Assembly: GCF_900091585.1 (NCBI RefSeq)
Contig: NZ_FMHT01000003.1
Span: 2,527,501-2,591,500, forward strand
Direction: 5' to 3'
DNA length: 64,000 bases
Origin: Micromonospora nigra
GTDB lineage: Bacteria > Actinomycetota > Actinomycetes > Mycobacteriales > Micromonosporaceae
Part shown: positions 17,848 to 27,351 of the stretch, one piece after another
How the letters are laid out: the number at the start of each line of letters is the position of its first letter
Position numbering within the stretch: the first letter of the stretch is position 1
Notes under the pieces: model-generated
Databases searched by the model: none
What the model was told of the DNA's origin: nothing
The model's input: only the letters and a program-made list of their open reading frames with translations
Translations under genes and position numbers: made by a program

Positions 17848-19007
17848 ACTTCGACCTCACCGAGGAGCAGGACCAGCTCCGCGACGCCGTCCGGGCGCTG
17901 GGCCGCAGGTACGGCCACGCCTACTTCGTGGAGAAGGCCCGCTCCGGCGGGCACACCACCGAGCTGTGGGCCGAGGCCGGCCGGCTCGGCTACCTGGGCG
18001 TCAACATCCCCACCGAGTACGGCGGCGGGGGCGGCGGCATCACCGAGCTGGCGATCGTCTGCGAGGAACTGGCGGCGGCCGGCTGCCCGCTGCTGTTGCT
18101 GGTGGTCTCGCCGGCGATCGCCGCCACGGTCATCGACCGGCACGGCACCACCGAGCAGCGCAAGCGGTTCCTGCCCGGCCTGGCCGACGGGTCCCAGAAG
18201 ATCGTCTTCGCGATCACCGAGCCGGAGGCCGGGTCGAACTTCCACCGCCTCGGCACGGTGGCCCGCCGCGACGGCGACGACTGGGTGATCTCCGGCCGCA
18301 AGTGCTACATCTCGGGGGTCGACGAGGCCCAGCACGTGCTGGTGGTGGCCCGCACGGAGGACTCCGCGACCGGAAAGCTGAAGCCGGCGCTGTTCGTCGT
18401 GCCCACCGACGCCGCCGGGCTGACCAGCTCCCGGCTGGACATGGAGATCGTCTCGCCGGAGAACCAGTTCCTGCTCTACCTGGACGACGTGCGGGTGCCC
18501 GCCGACGCGCTGGTCGGCGAGTCGCTCGACGCCGGCCTGCCGGCGTTGTTCGCCGGGCTGAACCCGGAGCGCATCACCGTGGCGGCGATGGGTGCCGGCA
18601 CCGGCCGGTACGCCATCGAGCGGGCCAGCGGGTACACGGCCACCCGCAAGGTGTGGGGTGGCCGGACCATCGGCTCCCACCAGGGCGTCTCGCACCCGCT
18701 CGCGCACGCCGCCGTGCAGGTGGAACTGGCCCGCTTGATGATCTACAAGGCGGCCACCCTGTACGACGCCGGCCGTGACCTGGAGGCCGGGGTGGCCGGC
18801 AACATGGCCAAGTACGCGGCCGGGGAGGCCGCCGCGCTCGCCGTGGACACGGCCGTGCAGGTGCACGGCGGGGCCGGCATGACCACCGAGTACGGCGTGG
18901 CCACCCTGCTGGGTGCGGTGCGGGCCGGCCGGATCGCCCCGGTCAGCCGGGAGATGATCCTCAACTTCGTCGCCCAGCACGTCCTCGGCCAGGACAAGTC
19001 GTACTGA
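17844..19007 (+). CDS. Acyl-CoA dehydrogenase, second copy of the operon
   Basis: The 387-residue protein shows all family parts: N-terminal helices starting LTEEQDQLRDAV, the FAD loop AITEPEAGSNFHRLGT, VISGRKCYISG, PENQFLLYLDDVRVPADALVGE, NPERITVAAMGAGTGRYA, and QVHGGAGMTTEYGVATLLGAVRAGRIAPVSREM. It differs clearly from the first dehydrogenase of the operon, so the two probably act on different acyl chains or steps. The GTG start overlaps the carboxylase stop by four bases. It is the last gene of the operon; a long perfect palindrome follows and should end transcription. Confidence 0.94.
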   Translation: MNFDLTEEQDQLRDAVRALGRRYGHAYFVEKARSGGHTTELWAEAGRLGYLGVNIPTEYGGGGGGITELAIVCEELAAAGCPLLLLVVSPAIAATVIDRHGTTEQRKRFLPGLADGSQKIVFAITEPEAGSNFHRLGTVARRDGDDWVISGRKCYISGVDEAQHVLVVARTEDSATGKLKPALFVVPTDAAGLTSSRLDMEIVSPENQFLLYLDDVRVPADALVGESLDAGLPALFAGLNPERITVAAMGAGTGRYAIERASGYTATRKVWGGRTIGSHQGVSHPLAHAAVQVELARLMIYKAATLYDAGRDLEAGVAGNMAKYAAGEAAALAVDTAVQVHGGAGMTTEYGVATLLGAVRAGRIAPVSREMILNFVAQHVLGQDKSY

Positions 19008-19013
19008 GCGGGC

Positions 19014-19045
19014 CCGGGGTGCGGCGGTCGACCGCCGCACCCCGG
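19014..19045. terminator. 32-bp perfect palindrome, bidirectional terminator
   Basis: The sequence from 19014 to 19045 is a perfect inverted repeat centred between 19029 and 19030, with 16-base GC-rich arms and no spacer. It sits between two convergent genes, seven bases after the dehydrogenase stop and five bases before the peptidase stop, so it can serve both directions. Confidence 0.85.
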
Positions 19046-19050
19046 TGTGC

Positions 19051-20850
19051 TCAGCGGACGGTCAGGGTGCCGACCGCCGGCAGCGGCGGCACCACCGGCG
19101 GGAGCTGCTTCGGCTCGCCCGGACGCGGCTCGCCCTGCTCGGCGAGGGCACTCTTGGACGTCTCCGCGCGCCGCAGCTCCGGCCCGGCCGGCGGCGCGAA
19201 CGGCTGGACGTCACCCACGCAGACCGTGCCGCGCCGGGGCAGGGTCAGCCGGACCAGGTACGCGTCGATCGCGCCGGTCGCGCACGCCGACGTCCCGTAG
19301 GCGGTGTGGCCCCAGTTGTCGCTGGACAGCAGGCGGCTGTTCGGCAGCGTCCGGGCGGCGCTCACCGCGCCCGCGTAGTTGGTGGCCGGGTCCCAGTAGT
19401 TGCCGACGACGAGCACCGGGTTGGTCGTGTAACGGTCGAACGGGCCGGTGTAGCGGTCCTCGTCACGGACCGTCCAGGTGTTGCGGGCACACGGCGACGT
19501 GGCCCAGGCCCAGATCCGGCCGAAGTACGGGTCACGCCGGTCGGCCTTCGCCGCCCGCGCCGGCCAGGTGCCGGCGTTCTTCGGGTGGTTGCCGTCGGTG
19601 CAGTCGACCCCGAGGAACGTCTCCAGGCCGTTGTCGTACGGGAAGTCGTACGCCCGCTGCTGCTTCGCCTGCGCGGCGACCCGCGCCACGGCGGCGCGGG
19701 CCCGCTGCCGGTCCGCCTTCGCGGTCGCCGGGTCGGTCAGCACCAGCAGCTCGGCGGTCAGCCCGACCACCTGCTCGTAGCCGTACTGGTCGTACAGCCC
19801 GCTGAGGGTGGCGGAGACGAAGTCGGCGTACGTGACGGTGTACGAGCCGAAGTCCGGGTCCTCGATCACCAGCGGGTTCTTCTTGAGCCGCCTGGCGACC
19901 AGCTCGTACGCGGCCAGCGGGTCACCCGTCCCGGCGAGCGCACACAGCTCCGCACCGGCGTCCGCGCAGCGGCGCATGATCTCGCGCAGCGCCGCGTACG
20001 CGCCCTGGGCGCTGCGCAGCCGGTCCTCCTGGACCTGGTTGCGGGCCCGGCCCCTGCCGACCCACGCGTTCGGGTCCAGCACCCCGTCGACGACGACGGC
20101 ACGCACCCGGTCCGGGAACATGTTCGCGTAGTACTGCCCGAGCACCGAGCCGTAGCTGAAGCCCAGGTAGCTCAGCTTCCGGTCGCCGACCGCCCGGCGC
20201 AGCACGTCCATGTCGCGGGCCACCTCGGCCGTGGACATCGCCCCGGTCAGCGGGCGGCCCGTGGTGGAGCAGCCCTTGCCGACCCGCTTCGAGGCGGCGA
20301 CGTACGCCTTCTCCTCGGCCTTCGTGTACGGGAAGGCGACGTTCAGTCCCTCGTACGCCCGGGTCTGGTCCTTCACCGACGGGAAGCACCTGACCTGCTG
20401 GCTCGCGTTGACGCCGCGCGGGTCCACACCGACGACGTCGAAGCGGTCGAGCACCTCGTCACCGAGGAAGTACGGCGCGGCGAGCGCGATGTTGGTGCCC
20501 GACCCGCCCGGCCCACCGGGGTTCAGGAACAGGCTGCCGATCTTGTTCTTCTGGTCGCGGGCCTTGACCCGCAGCACGGCGACCTCGGTCGTCGCGCCGT
20601 TCGGCCTGTCGTAGTCGAGCGGCAGCCGGACGGTGGCGCACTCGGCGTAGTCGTAGCAGGCGTACCAGTCGAGCTTCGGCGTCGGCACCCGGTCGACGCG
20701 GCGCGCCTCCTCGGGGCTGGTGCGGTGGGAGGTGACCAGGCGATCCCGCCCGATCGGGGTAGGATCGGCAGCGGCGGGCGCGACCGCCGAACCGGCGAGG
20801 AGGACACCGGCGATTCCGGCTGCGGTCAGTGCCCGGATTGGTCGTGGCAT
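19051..20850 (-). CDS. Secreted alpha/beta hydrolase, tripeptidyl aminopeptidase-like
   Basis: The 599-residue protein has a Sec signal peptide (residues 1 to about 28, ending AAADP) and an alpha/beta hydrolase fold. It carries the HGG-like loop LFLNPGGPGGSG, the nucleophile elbow GFSYGS with Ser232, and VVVDGVLDP. The TAP-type C-terminal domain contains VLVVGNYWDPATNYAGA (catalytic Asp) and SSDNWGHTAYG (catalytic His). Such enzymes (Streptomyces Tap, SlpD/SlpE) remove N-terminal tripeptides outside the cell and are related to mycobacterial CaeA/Hip1. The start has a clean signal peptide. The gene stands alone and converges on the catabolic operon. Confidence 0.9.
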   Translation of the reverse strand: MPRPIRALTAAGIAGVLLAGSAVAPAAADPTPIGRDRLVTSHRTSPEEARRVDRVPTPKLDWYACYDYAECATVRLPLDYDRPNGATTEVAVLRVKARDQKNKIGSLFLNPGGPGGSGTNIALAAPYFLGDEVLDRFDVVGVDPRGVNASQQVRCFPSVKDQTRAYEGLNVAFPYTKAEEKAYVAASKRVGKGCSTTGRPLTGAMSTAEVARDMDVLRRAVGDRKLSYLGFSYGSVLGQYYANMFPDRVRAVVVDGVLDPNAWVGRGRARNQVQEDRLRSAQGAYAALREIMRRCADAGAELCALAGTGDPLAAYELVARRLKKNPLVIEDPDFGSYTVTYADFVSATLSGLYDQYGYEQVVGLTAELLVLTDPATAKADRQRARAAVARVAAQAKQQRAYDFPYDNGLETFLGVDCTDGNHPKNAGTWPARAAKADRRDPYFGRIWAWATSPCARNTWTVRDEDRYTGPFDRYTTNPVLVVGNYWDPATNYAGAVSAARTLPNSRLLSSDNWGHTAYGTSACATGAIDAYLVRLTLPRRGTVCVGDVQPFAPPAGPELRRAETSKSALAEQGEPRPGEPKQLPPVVPPLPAVGTLTVR

Positions 20851-21030
20851 GTGGACGCCTTCCGGTGGAGGACGGGACAGGTCGGCAGTGGACGGCCGAC
20901 CCCCGTCACTCTAGGGATCAGAGGCAATGGATGTCGTCCCCTGCGGTGCCTCCACCTTTCCCGGCCCCGGCGGCGGGAGGTCGCCTGCCGGGACTGTTGA
21001 CAGCCGGCACTTTCGGGACATGCTTGTCCC

Positions 21031-21372
21031 GTGAGGCGGATTACCGAACCCGACGCGCGAACCGTCGCGCTGATGGCGGCGCTGGCGTCGATCGGGCTGC
21101 TGGTGATGCTGATCGGGTGGCCCCGGCAGGATCTCGTCGGTGTGGCGATGGCCCTGGGGTGTGTGCTGCTGGCCACGATCTCGGGGGTCGCCGTCGCCGC
21201 GGAGCGGCAGCGTGCCGAGGCCGAAGCGACGCAGCCGGTGCCGCCGCCCGTCCCGCAGTTCGGTGGACTGCACGGCATCGACGCGGACACCCTGGAGACG
21301 CTGGGCGACCGGGAGGCCGTCCGCGCGGTTCGCGAACGCTACCGGCGACACGACGACCTCGACACCCGCTGA
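21031..21372 (+). CDS. Small two-helix membrane protein of unknown function
   Basis: The 113-residue protein has two hydrophobic segments (about residues 12 to 28 and 35 to 56) followed by a cytoplasm-like, charged C-terminal tail ending in an Arg-rich helix (REAVRAVRERYRRHDD). I do not recognise the family. It starts at a GTG and is transcribed divergently from the secreted peptidase. The C-terminal pattern GIDADTLETLGDREAVRAVRERY looks conserved rather than random, so I consider it a real gene. Confidence 0.65.
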   Translation: MRRITEPDARTVALMAALASIGLLVMLIGWPRQDLVGVAMALGCVLLATISGVAVAAERQRAEAEATQPVPPPVPQFGGLHGIDADTLETLGDREAVRAVRERYRRHDDLDTR

Positions 21373-21429
21373 GCAGGCAGGCGCACGGCCGGCTCACGCG
21401 CTGCCGGCTCGGTTACCGCGGTGGAGGCC

Positions 21430-21508
21430 GCCTGCCGGCTCAGGCGCCTGCCGGCTCAGGCGACTGCCGGCTCAGGCGACTGCCGGCTCAGGCGACTGCC
21501 AGCTCAGC
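21430..21508. repeat. Five tandem 16-bp units between the small membrane gene and the kinase
   Basis: Units begin at 21430, 21446, 21462, 21478 and 21494 with the core CTGCCGGCTCAGGC. Because 16 is not a multiple of three the array is non-coding; it ends at the stop codon of the kinase gene. It lies between convergent genes. Confidence 0.92.
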
Positions 21509-23024
21509 GGCCGGTCAGGGTGGGCGAGGCCAGGGCGTCGAGCCCTCGCCCGGCCAGGCAGCGGTACGTCCGGTCGGAGCCCGACCCGGCCGGCGGCAGG
21601 ACCTCCAGGTTCCACCCCGCCGGCTGGGCGATCCCGCTGATCAGCCGGAACGTCGCCTCGTTGCACACCCGGCGCACGCTGGGATCGGTGCTGACCTCGT
21701 CGTGACCGGCCCCGACCAGGGCGGCGGGCAGGTCGCCCTGCGCGTAGCTCTCCCAGGTGTGCCTGCGGTTGCACGGCACGCGGGTCGCATCCGCCCGTTG
21801 CCCGCGCACCTGCACCGGCCCGAAGCACTCCAGCTCGGTGGCGCATCGGGCGCCCGCCGGCAGCGCATCGTCCGGCAGTCCCGCGCAGCCGGGCCGGACC
21901 ATGCTGGTGACGGCCACCGTTCCGGGAGGCAGGGAGGGTGACGGCGCGGTACCCGTCCCGGCGACCCACGCGCCGGCCCCCGCCGACCCGGCCAGGGCGA
22001 GAGCGGCAGCACCGCCCAGGAACCAGCGCCGCCGCCAGCTCTGGCTGCCCGAAGCCGCCGGGCCCCGATCCGCCACCGAGGGACGCGGCTGTGGCTGTCC
22101 TCCCGTGCTGGTCGGGCGCGGGCCGGGAGCGACCGGACCGCCGCCGGCCGGTGCCCCCGACACGGGACCGGAAGCCCCGCCCGCCGACCTCGGCTCCGAG
22201 TCGAGCGACAGGGCGGCGAGCATGCCCCGCAGCTCGGCGGCCGAGGGACGGTCACCCGGATCGTTGACCATGCCGGCGCGCAGCACGTCGACCAGCCCGT
22301 CCGGGATCCCGGGCAGGCCGGGAATGGGCTGGTGGAACATCTCCAGAACGGTGACCAGGCTCGGGTTCCGCTCGGACTGCCAGCGTGGCGGGCGGCCGTG
22401 CATGACCGCGTAGAGGGTGGCGCAGAGGGCGTAGACGTCGACGGCGGGCGAGGGCGGGCTGTGGCTGAACATCTCCGGCGGCGCGTAGGCCGGGGTGAGG
22501 ACCTCCAGCGCGACCGAGGCGTCACGCATCTCGGCCACCACCGCGAGGCCGAAGTCGGCCAGCACCGCCGGGTTGAAGTGGGAGTAGAGGATATTCGCGG
22601 GCTTCACGTCGCGGTGCAGCACCCCCGCCGCGTGCGAGTGGGCGATCGCATCGGCGATCTTGACGCCGAGGTCGCGCGCCTCCGCCGCGCCCAGCGGCGA
22701 GGTCCGCATCCGTTCGGCGTACGAGCCCTCGCAGAGTTCCATGATCAGGTACGGGTGCTGGTCGACGGTCACGCCCACGTCGAACAGATCGACCACGTGC
22801 GGGTGCGACGACATCCGACCGGCGGCCCGCGCCTCGCGCAGGAAGCGCGCCTGGTCGTGCTCACTGACCAGGGTGCGGTTCTCGACCTTGACCGCCACCT
22901 CCCGACCCACGGAGATCTGGGTGGCCCGGTAGACGGTCGCGTACCCACCCCGAGCAAAGACCCTCAGATCGGTCAGACCGGGCACGAGGGGTGTCGGCAG
23001 GGCACCGGGCGGGGTCTCGGTCAC
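21504..23024 (-). CDS. Receptor-like Ser/Thr protein kinase with six-cysteine extracellular domain
   Basis: From the GTG at 23024 the protein has 506 residues. The kinase domain shows a Gly-rich loop (FARGGYATVY), Lys46 (VAVKVE), HRDVKPANI at 137 to 145, DFG at 157 to 159 and an APPE motif. A Pro/Gly-rich juxtamembrane linker leads to one transmembrane helix (about 334 to 356) and a 150-residue outer domain with six Cys (380, 394, 400, 418, 454, 489). The outer part with CNRRHTWESYAQGDLP resembles septum-formation-type domains. The start is chosen because it avoids overlap with the upstream gene; in-frame ATG 23069 and GTG 23138 (with a GGGAGG site) are alternatives. The ligand is unknown. 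Confidence 0.88.
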   Translation of the reverse strand: MTETPPGALPTPLVPGLTDLRVFARGGYATVYRATQISVGREVAVKVENRTLVSEHDQARFLREARAAGRMSSHPHVVDLFDVGVTVDQHPYLIMELCEGSYAERMRTSPLGAAEARDLGVKIADAIAHSHAAGVLHRDVKPANILYSHFNPAVLADFGLAVVAEMRDASVALEVLTPAYAPPEMFSHSPPSPAVDVYALCATLYAVMHGRPPRWQSERNPSLVTVLEMFHQPIPGLPGIPDGLVDVLRAGMVNDPGDRPSAAELRGMLAALSLDSEPRSAGGASGPVSGAPAGGGPVAPGPRPTSTGGQPQPRPSVADRGPAASGSQSWRRRWFLGGAAALALAGSAGAGAWVAGTGTAPSPSLPPGTVAVTSMVRPGCAGLPDDALPAGARCATELECFGPVQVRGQRADATRVPCNRRHTWESYAQGDLPAALVGAGHDEVSTDPSVRRVCNEATFRLISGIAQPAGWNLEVLPPAGSGSDRTYRCLAGRGLDALASPTLTGR

Positions 23025-23055
23025 AGTCTCGAAAATACCCAACCGGACCGGCTGC

Positions 23056-23658
23056 TCAGTGAACCGCATCGGCGGCGGACCCGGTTCCCGACCCGTCGAC
23101 GACCGGTCCCGCGCTTCCGCCGGCTGATCCGTCCGCACCTTGACGACCCCTCCCAGCAGCGGCCACGGCCGGCTTCGCACTCCCACGACCCGAGCCGCCA
23201 CCGGCCGAAGACGAACGACGGGCATCCCACCACAGGCCGACTGCGGTCGCCAACGCGCCCACACCCTCCCAGGCCGCGACGCCGAAGAAGCGCCCGGGTG
23301 CCACGTCGGCCAGCACCGCCAGGGTGAACACGCTGAAGGTGACCAACCGGAACACCACCGTGAACCGGAAGAAGGCCCGCCACTCGGTGGCGGTCGCCAG
23401 CAGGTAGTAGACCCCCATGTTGAACGAGGCCATCGACGACGCCATCAGGAACGTTCCGGTGTGGTCACCGGCCGCCCGCGACGACGGCACCTCGAAGCCG
23501 AGCATCCGCAGCAGCATCTCGGGCATGAGCAGCCCGACCGCGCCCATGGCGAGGGCGAGCACGCCGAACACGGCGACCGTCCAGCCGGCGCCGGAGCGTG
23601 GCAACCTCACGTCGGCCCTCCCCCCATCGAGCACGACCACGCCAGTGGCCAGCCGCAT
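23056..23658 (-). CDS. Four-helix membrane protein of unknown function
   Basis: The 200-residue protein has four hydrophobic segments (VAVFGVLALAMGAVGLLMP, FLMASSMASFNMGVYYLLA, FTVVFRLVTFSVFTLAVLA and AAWEGVGALATAVGLWW) and then a 60-residue Gly/Ser/Ala/Arg-rich tail. The pattern is like small DUF4345-type integral membrane proteins, but I cannot name the family with certainty. It lies just upstream of the kinase on the same strand with a 31-base gap, so they may be cotranscribed. The tail overlaps the upstream in-frame kinase start options. Confidence 0.65.
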   Translation of the reverse strand: MRLATGVVVLDGGRADVRLPRSGAGWTVAVFGVLALAMGAVGLLMPEMLLRMLGFEVPSSRAAGDHTGTFLMASSMASFNMGVYYLLATATEWRAFFRFTVVFRLVTFSVFTLAVLADVAPGRFFGVAAWEGVGALATAVGLWWDARRSSSAGGGSGRGSAKPAVAAAGRGRQGADGSAGGSAGPVVDGSGTGSAADAVH

Positions 23659-23760
23659 GGAACTGACAACCTAACGCCCACCCCCGACACCGTGCATCCC
23701 CGGAACCGCCAGTCCACCCCCGCCACCCAGTCACTCACCTGGATGCGGAGCACGACGGCG

Positions 23761-26700
23761 TCAGCCGGCGCGGAGGCGGGCGAGCAGGGCGTCGGCCGCC
23801 GCGCGTTCGCTGCGCTGCCCGGTGGCGTACGCGAGCCGGACCGCCTCCGCCGCGCTGTCCACCGCCTCGACGGGACGATCGCAGGCGGCGAGGGTCTCGG
23901 CGAGCACGCTCGCCGCGATCACCTGGCTGCGGACGTCCTCGGCGGGGGCGTCGATCGCCCGGCGCGCCCAGACCAGCGCCTGTTCCCGCTGGCCGTGGGC
24001 GAGCAGCGCGCAGGCGTACCGGGCCATGGTCTGCCGGCGGGAGAACAGCAGCGACGGCGTGCTGGCGGCGGCGGTGGCGACCGGGGCGAGGAGCCCGACG
24101 GCGGTGGCCGAGTCGCCGGCCGCGAGCCGGGCCATGGCCAGCAGCACCCGGGGCCCGACCTGGGCGGGCGCCTGCGGGTTGTGGGGCTCCACGGTGGTCA
24201 GTACCGCCCTGGCGTCCCGCTCGGCGGCCTCCCGGTCACCCAGGTCGAGCGCGACGAAGCCACGCAGCGTGCCCGCCATGCCGGTGAGCAGCGGATGCGA
24301 GGTGCGGTCCCCGTAGGTCAGGGCGTCGGTGAGCAGGTCGGCGGCGTGTTCGGGCTCGCCCAGCCCGCGCGCCACGACCCCCCGGGCGACCAACGCGAAC
24401 CCCTGCCCCCAGTCGTCGGAGGCGGCGGCGAAGTCCCGGTACGCCCGGCGGGCCTCCCGGTCGGCGTCGACCAGGTCACCGAGTTCGGCGGCGGCGTACG
24501 CCTCGACCGCCCGGAGCGTGCCCACCGCCCACGCCTCGCCGACCCGCTCGCCGAACGGCAGGAACACCCCGGCCAGGCGGCACGCCTCGCGCAGCCGGCC
24601 GGCGAGCAGCCGGGCGAACGCGGTGGTGCCGCGCAGCCAGGCCCGCCCGTACGGGTCCTTGAGCTCGGCGAACAGCCGGGCGGCCCGGCCGAGGACGGCG
24701 TCGGTGCCGGCGAAGTCGCCCCGGGTCGTGGTCACCCAGGCCAGGTTCTGCAACGACCAGGCCTGTCCACGTCGGTCCTGTACCGCCCGGCTGACCTGGT
24801 AGGCGGCGGCGAGCCGGCTGCTGGCCTGGCCGAGGCGGCCGGAGATGAAGTCGGCCATGCCGAGCCGCCGCATGGCGGACGCCCGCAGGGTGGGCAGGCC
24901 ACCGTCGGTGGCCACCTGCAACGCCTCCTGCCAGCAGGACACGGCGCGGGGCAGCTCCCCCAACGCCTGGTGGGCCTGGCCGGCCAGGAGCAGTGCGCTG
25001 GCCCGGGTGTCCGCCTGGTCGCCGGAGTTCGCGGCGATCTTCTCGGCCGACGCGAGCGCGTCGGTGGACCGGCCCACCTGGAGCAGGGCGCGGGCGTGCA
25101 CCACCCGGTCGGCGGGCGGCACACCGTCGCGGGCGAGTTCGGTGGCGCGTTCGGCGTACTCGACGGCCAGCGTCGGCTCGCCGGCCTGGAGGAGGCGGCG
25201 GGCGGCACGGCCGAGGGCGGCCACGCCGAGGGAAGCGACGGCGCGGGCGGGGGCGTCGGGGCGGAGCTTGACCGCGTCGGCGAGGGTCGTGGCGCGTTCC
25301 ACGTGCTCGGCGACGAAGTCGTCGCGGGCGGCGTCGGCGAACCCGCCGGGCGGAACCGCCCCGCCGGCGGTCTCGGGGGCGGCCCACCGGGCCAGCGCCG
25401 CGTGCCGCTCGGCCAGTTCCGCCTTGCTCACCCCCGCGTACGCGGCCTCGCGCATGAGCGGGGTGGCGAAGGCGTAGCCCACCCGCGTGCGGTGCAGCAT
25501 GCGGCGTTGCAGCAGCTCCTCGACGGCGCGGTCCAGTTCCACGGCGACCACCGCCGCCGGGCGGCCGTCCCGGCCGGTGCGCTGTTCCCGCAGCGCCTCC
25601 AGGGCGCCGTCGGGCACCGCGTCGCCGACCACGGCCGCGTCCCGCAGCACCGAGCGGGCGTCGACGGGCAGCGCGTCGATGCGGGCCGCCAGCACGGCCG
25701 CCAGGTCGCGGGAGAGCAGGCGGCTGCCGAGAGAGCCGGGGGCCAGTCGCCAGGTGCCGGGCCCCGCCCCGCTCCGGTCGGTGGCGGGGGTCAGCGCCCC
25801 GCGCTCCATCAGCAACGTGACCAGTTCGGCCAGGTAGAACGCGTTGCCCTGGGCGGTGGCGAGCAGCCGGTCCGCGTCCGGTTGCGGCAGCCGGCCGCCG
25901 CCGAGGTAGGTGGTGAGCAGCCGGGCGGCGTCGGCGCCGCGCAGCGGGGGCAGCGCATGCACCTCGGCGTCCGCGACCCGGGTCAGCGCCCCGGCGGTAC
26001 GCACCAGCTCGGGCCGGCCCAGCAGCAGCACCAGCACCGGGCCGCTGAGCCGGGACAGGGTGACCCCGAGCGCGCGGATGGTCTCGGCGGTGGCGTCGTG
26101 CAGGTCGTCCACGACCACCACCAGCGGGGCCTCCACGGCCAGGGCGCTGAGCAGGTCGGCGACGGCGTTGGGCACCGCGTCGACGTCGGCGGAGGGTTGG
26201 CTGCTGCTCCACTCGCCCTGGTCGGTGGGGCTGCCGCTGGGCAGTTCGGCGTACCCGAGCAGGGCGAGCAGCTGGTCGACGGCGACGGGGGCGGGTTCGG
26301 CGCGGGAGCGGGTGAGCCGCTGACCGAGGCGGCGCAACCGCTCCTCGACGGCCGGCCGGGTGAGCGCGGTGGCGGCGTCGTTGGGCAGGCCGGCCGCGGC
26401 CCGGACCAGGTCGGCGAGGGGTGCGAGGCGGCGGCGTTCGCCGAACGCGGCGCAGCGCACCGACAGCACCCGCGCGCCGGTGTGTGCGGCGTACCGGCCG
26501 GCGCCCACGTCGTAGCCGGCGGCCAGGCGTTCCACCTCGGCGGCGAACCGGGACTTGCCGATGCCCGCCTCGGCGGTCATCAGCAGCACCCGGGGCTCGG
26601 CCCGGTCGATGATCTCGGCGAGGCGGCCGGCGACGCGGCCGATCTCGGTCTCCCGGCCGACGAAGGGGGCCTCGTCGCCGAGGCCGGACCGGGTGCCCGG

Positions 26701-27351
26701 CGCGTCGAGCAGGCCCAGCAGCTCGTACGCCTCGACGGGTTCCCGCTTGCCCTTGAGCCGCAGGGGGCGCAGCGCCCGCCAGGAGGCGACGTGCCGGGTG
26801 GCGGTGGAGGTCCGGCTGCCGGCGTAGACCGCGCCGACGGCGGCGGCGTCGGCGAGCCGGGCGGCGGTGTTCACCGTGTCGCCGATGACGGTGTATTCGA
26901 TGGCTGCCTGGATGCCGGCGATCACGTCGCCGGTGTTGAGGCCGACCCGCAGGCCGAGCGGCGCGCCGCCGCCCCGCTCGTCGTCGAGGACCCGGCGGAC
27001 CGCCCGTTGCATGGACAGGGCGGCGCGCACGGCACGCTCGGCGTCGTCCTCGTGGGCGACGGGCGCGCCGAAGACGGCCATGATGCCGTCGCCGGTCAGC
27101 TTGTCGACGTGTCCGCCGAAGGTCTTCACCGCCCCGGCGAGGGCGGCGAGCACCCGGTCGGTCACCGCACCGACCCGTTCCGGGTCGAGGTCCTCCGACC
27201 AGGAGGTGAAGTCGGACAGGTCGCCGAAGAGCACGGTGACCACCCGCCGCTCGGCGGCGGGCAGCGTGGCGGCGGCGGGCAGCGCGGCACCGCAGTTGTG
27301 GCAGAACCGCGCGCCGGGCACGGCGACGGTTCCGCACACCGGGCAGGTCAC
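23761..27351 (-). CDS. Class III nucleotide cyclase fused to AAA-type ATPase and TPR repeats
   Basis: The 1196-residue protein starts with a zinc ribbon (Cys3, Cys6, Cys17, Cys20). A class III cyclase domain follows with metal Asp44 (FGDLSDF) and Asp88, Lys84 (KLTGDG) and the transition-state residues Asn161 and Arg165 (GDTVNTAAR), so it looks catalytically intact. Next come an NTPase module with Walker A EAGIGKSR (about 261 to 268) and Walker B VVVVDDLHDA, and a long TPR-like helical C terminus. This is the layout of CyaB-like and LuxR-type signalling ATPases in actinobacteria. Its GTG start overlaps the stop of the MBL hydrolase gene, so the two are coupled. cAMP is the likely product and Crp a possible receiver. 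Confidence 0.9.
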   Translation of the reverse strand: MTCPVCGTVAVPGARFCHNCGAALPAAATLPAAERRVVTVLFGDLSDFTSWSEDLDPERVGAVTDRVLAALAGAVKTFGGHVDKLTGDGIMAVFGAPVAHEDDAERAVRAALSMQRAVRRVLDDERGGGAPLGLRVGLNTGDVIAGIQAAIEYTVIGDTVNTAARLADAAAVGAVYAGSRTSTATRHVASWRALRPLRLKGKREPVEAYELLGLLDAPGTRSGLGDEAPFVGRETEIGRVAGRLAEIIDRAEPRVLLMTAEAGIGKSRFAAEVERLAAGYDVGAGRYAAHTGARVLSVRCAAFGERRRLAPLADLVRAAAGLPNDAATALTRPAVEERLRRLGQRLTRSRAEPAPVAVDQLLALLGYAELPSGSPTDQGEWSSSQPSADVDAVPNAVADLLSALAVEAPLVVVVDDLHDATAETIRALGVTLSRLSGPVLVLLLGRPELVRTAGALTRVADAEVHALPPLRGADAARLLTTYLGGGRLPQPDADRLLATAQGNAFYLAELVTLLMERGALTPATDRSGAGPGTWRLAPGSLGSRLLSRDLAAVLAARIDALPVDARSVLRDAAVVGDAVPDGALEALREQRTGRDGRPAAVVAVELDRAVEELLQRRMLHRTRVGYAFATPLMREAAYAGVSKAELAERHAALARWAAPETAGGAVPPGGFADAARDDFVAEHVERATTLADAVKLRPDAPARAVASLGVAALGRAARRLLQAGEPTLAVEYAERATELARDGVPPADRVVHARALLQVGRSTDALASAEKIAANSGDQADTRASALLLAGQAHQALGELPRAVSCWQEALQVATDGGLPTLRASAMRRLGMADFISGRLGQASSRLAAAYQVSRAVQDRRGQAWSLQNLAWVTTTRGDFAGTDAVLGRAARLFAELKDPYGRAWLRGTTAFARLLAGRLREACRLAGVFLPFGERVGEAWAVGTLRAVEAYAAAELGDLVDADREARRAYRDFAAASDDWGQGFALVARGVVARGLGEPEHAADLLTDALTYGDRTSHPLLTGMAGTLRGFVALDLGDREAAERDARAVLTTVEPHNPQAPAQVGPRVLLAMARLAAGDSATAVGLLAPVATAAASTPSLLFSRRQTMARYACALLAHGQREQALVWARRAIDAPAEDVRSQVIAASVLAETLAACDRPVEAVDSAAEAVRLAYATGQRSERAAADALLARLRAG

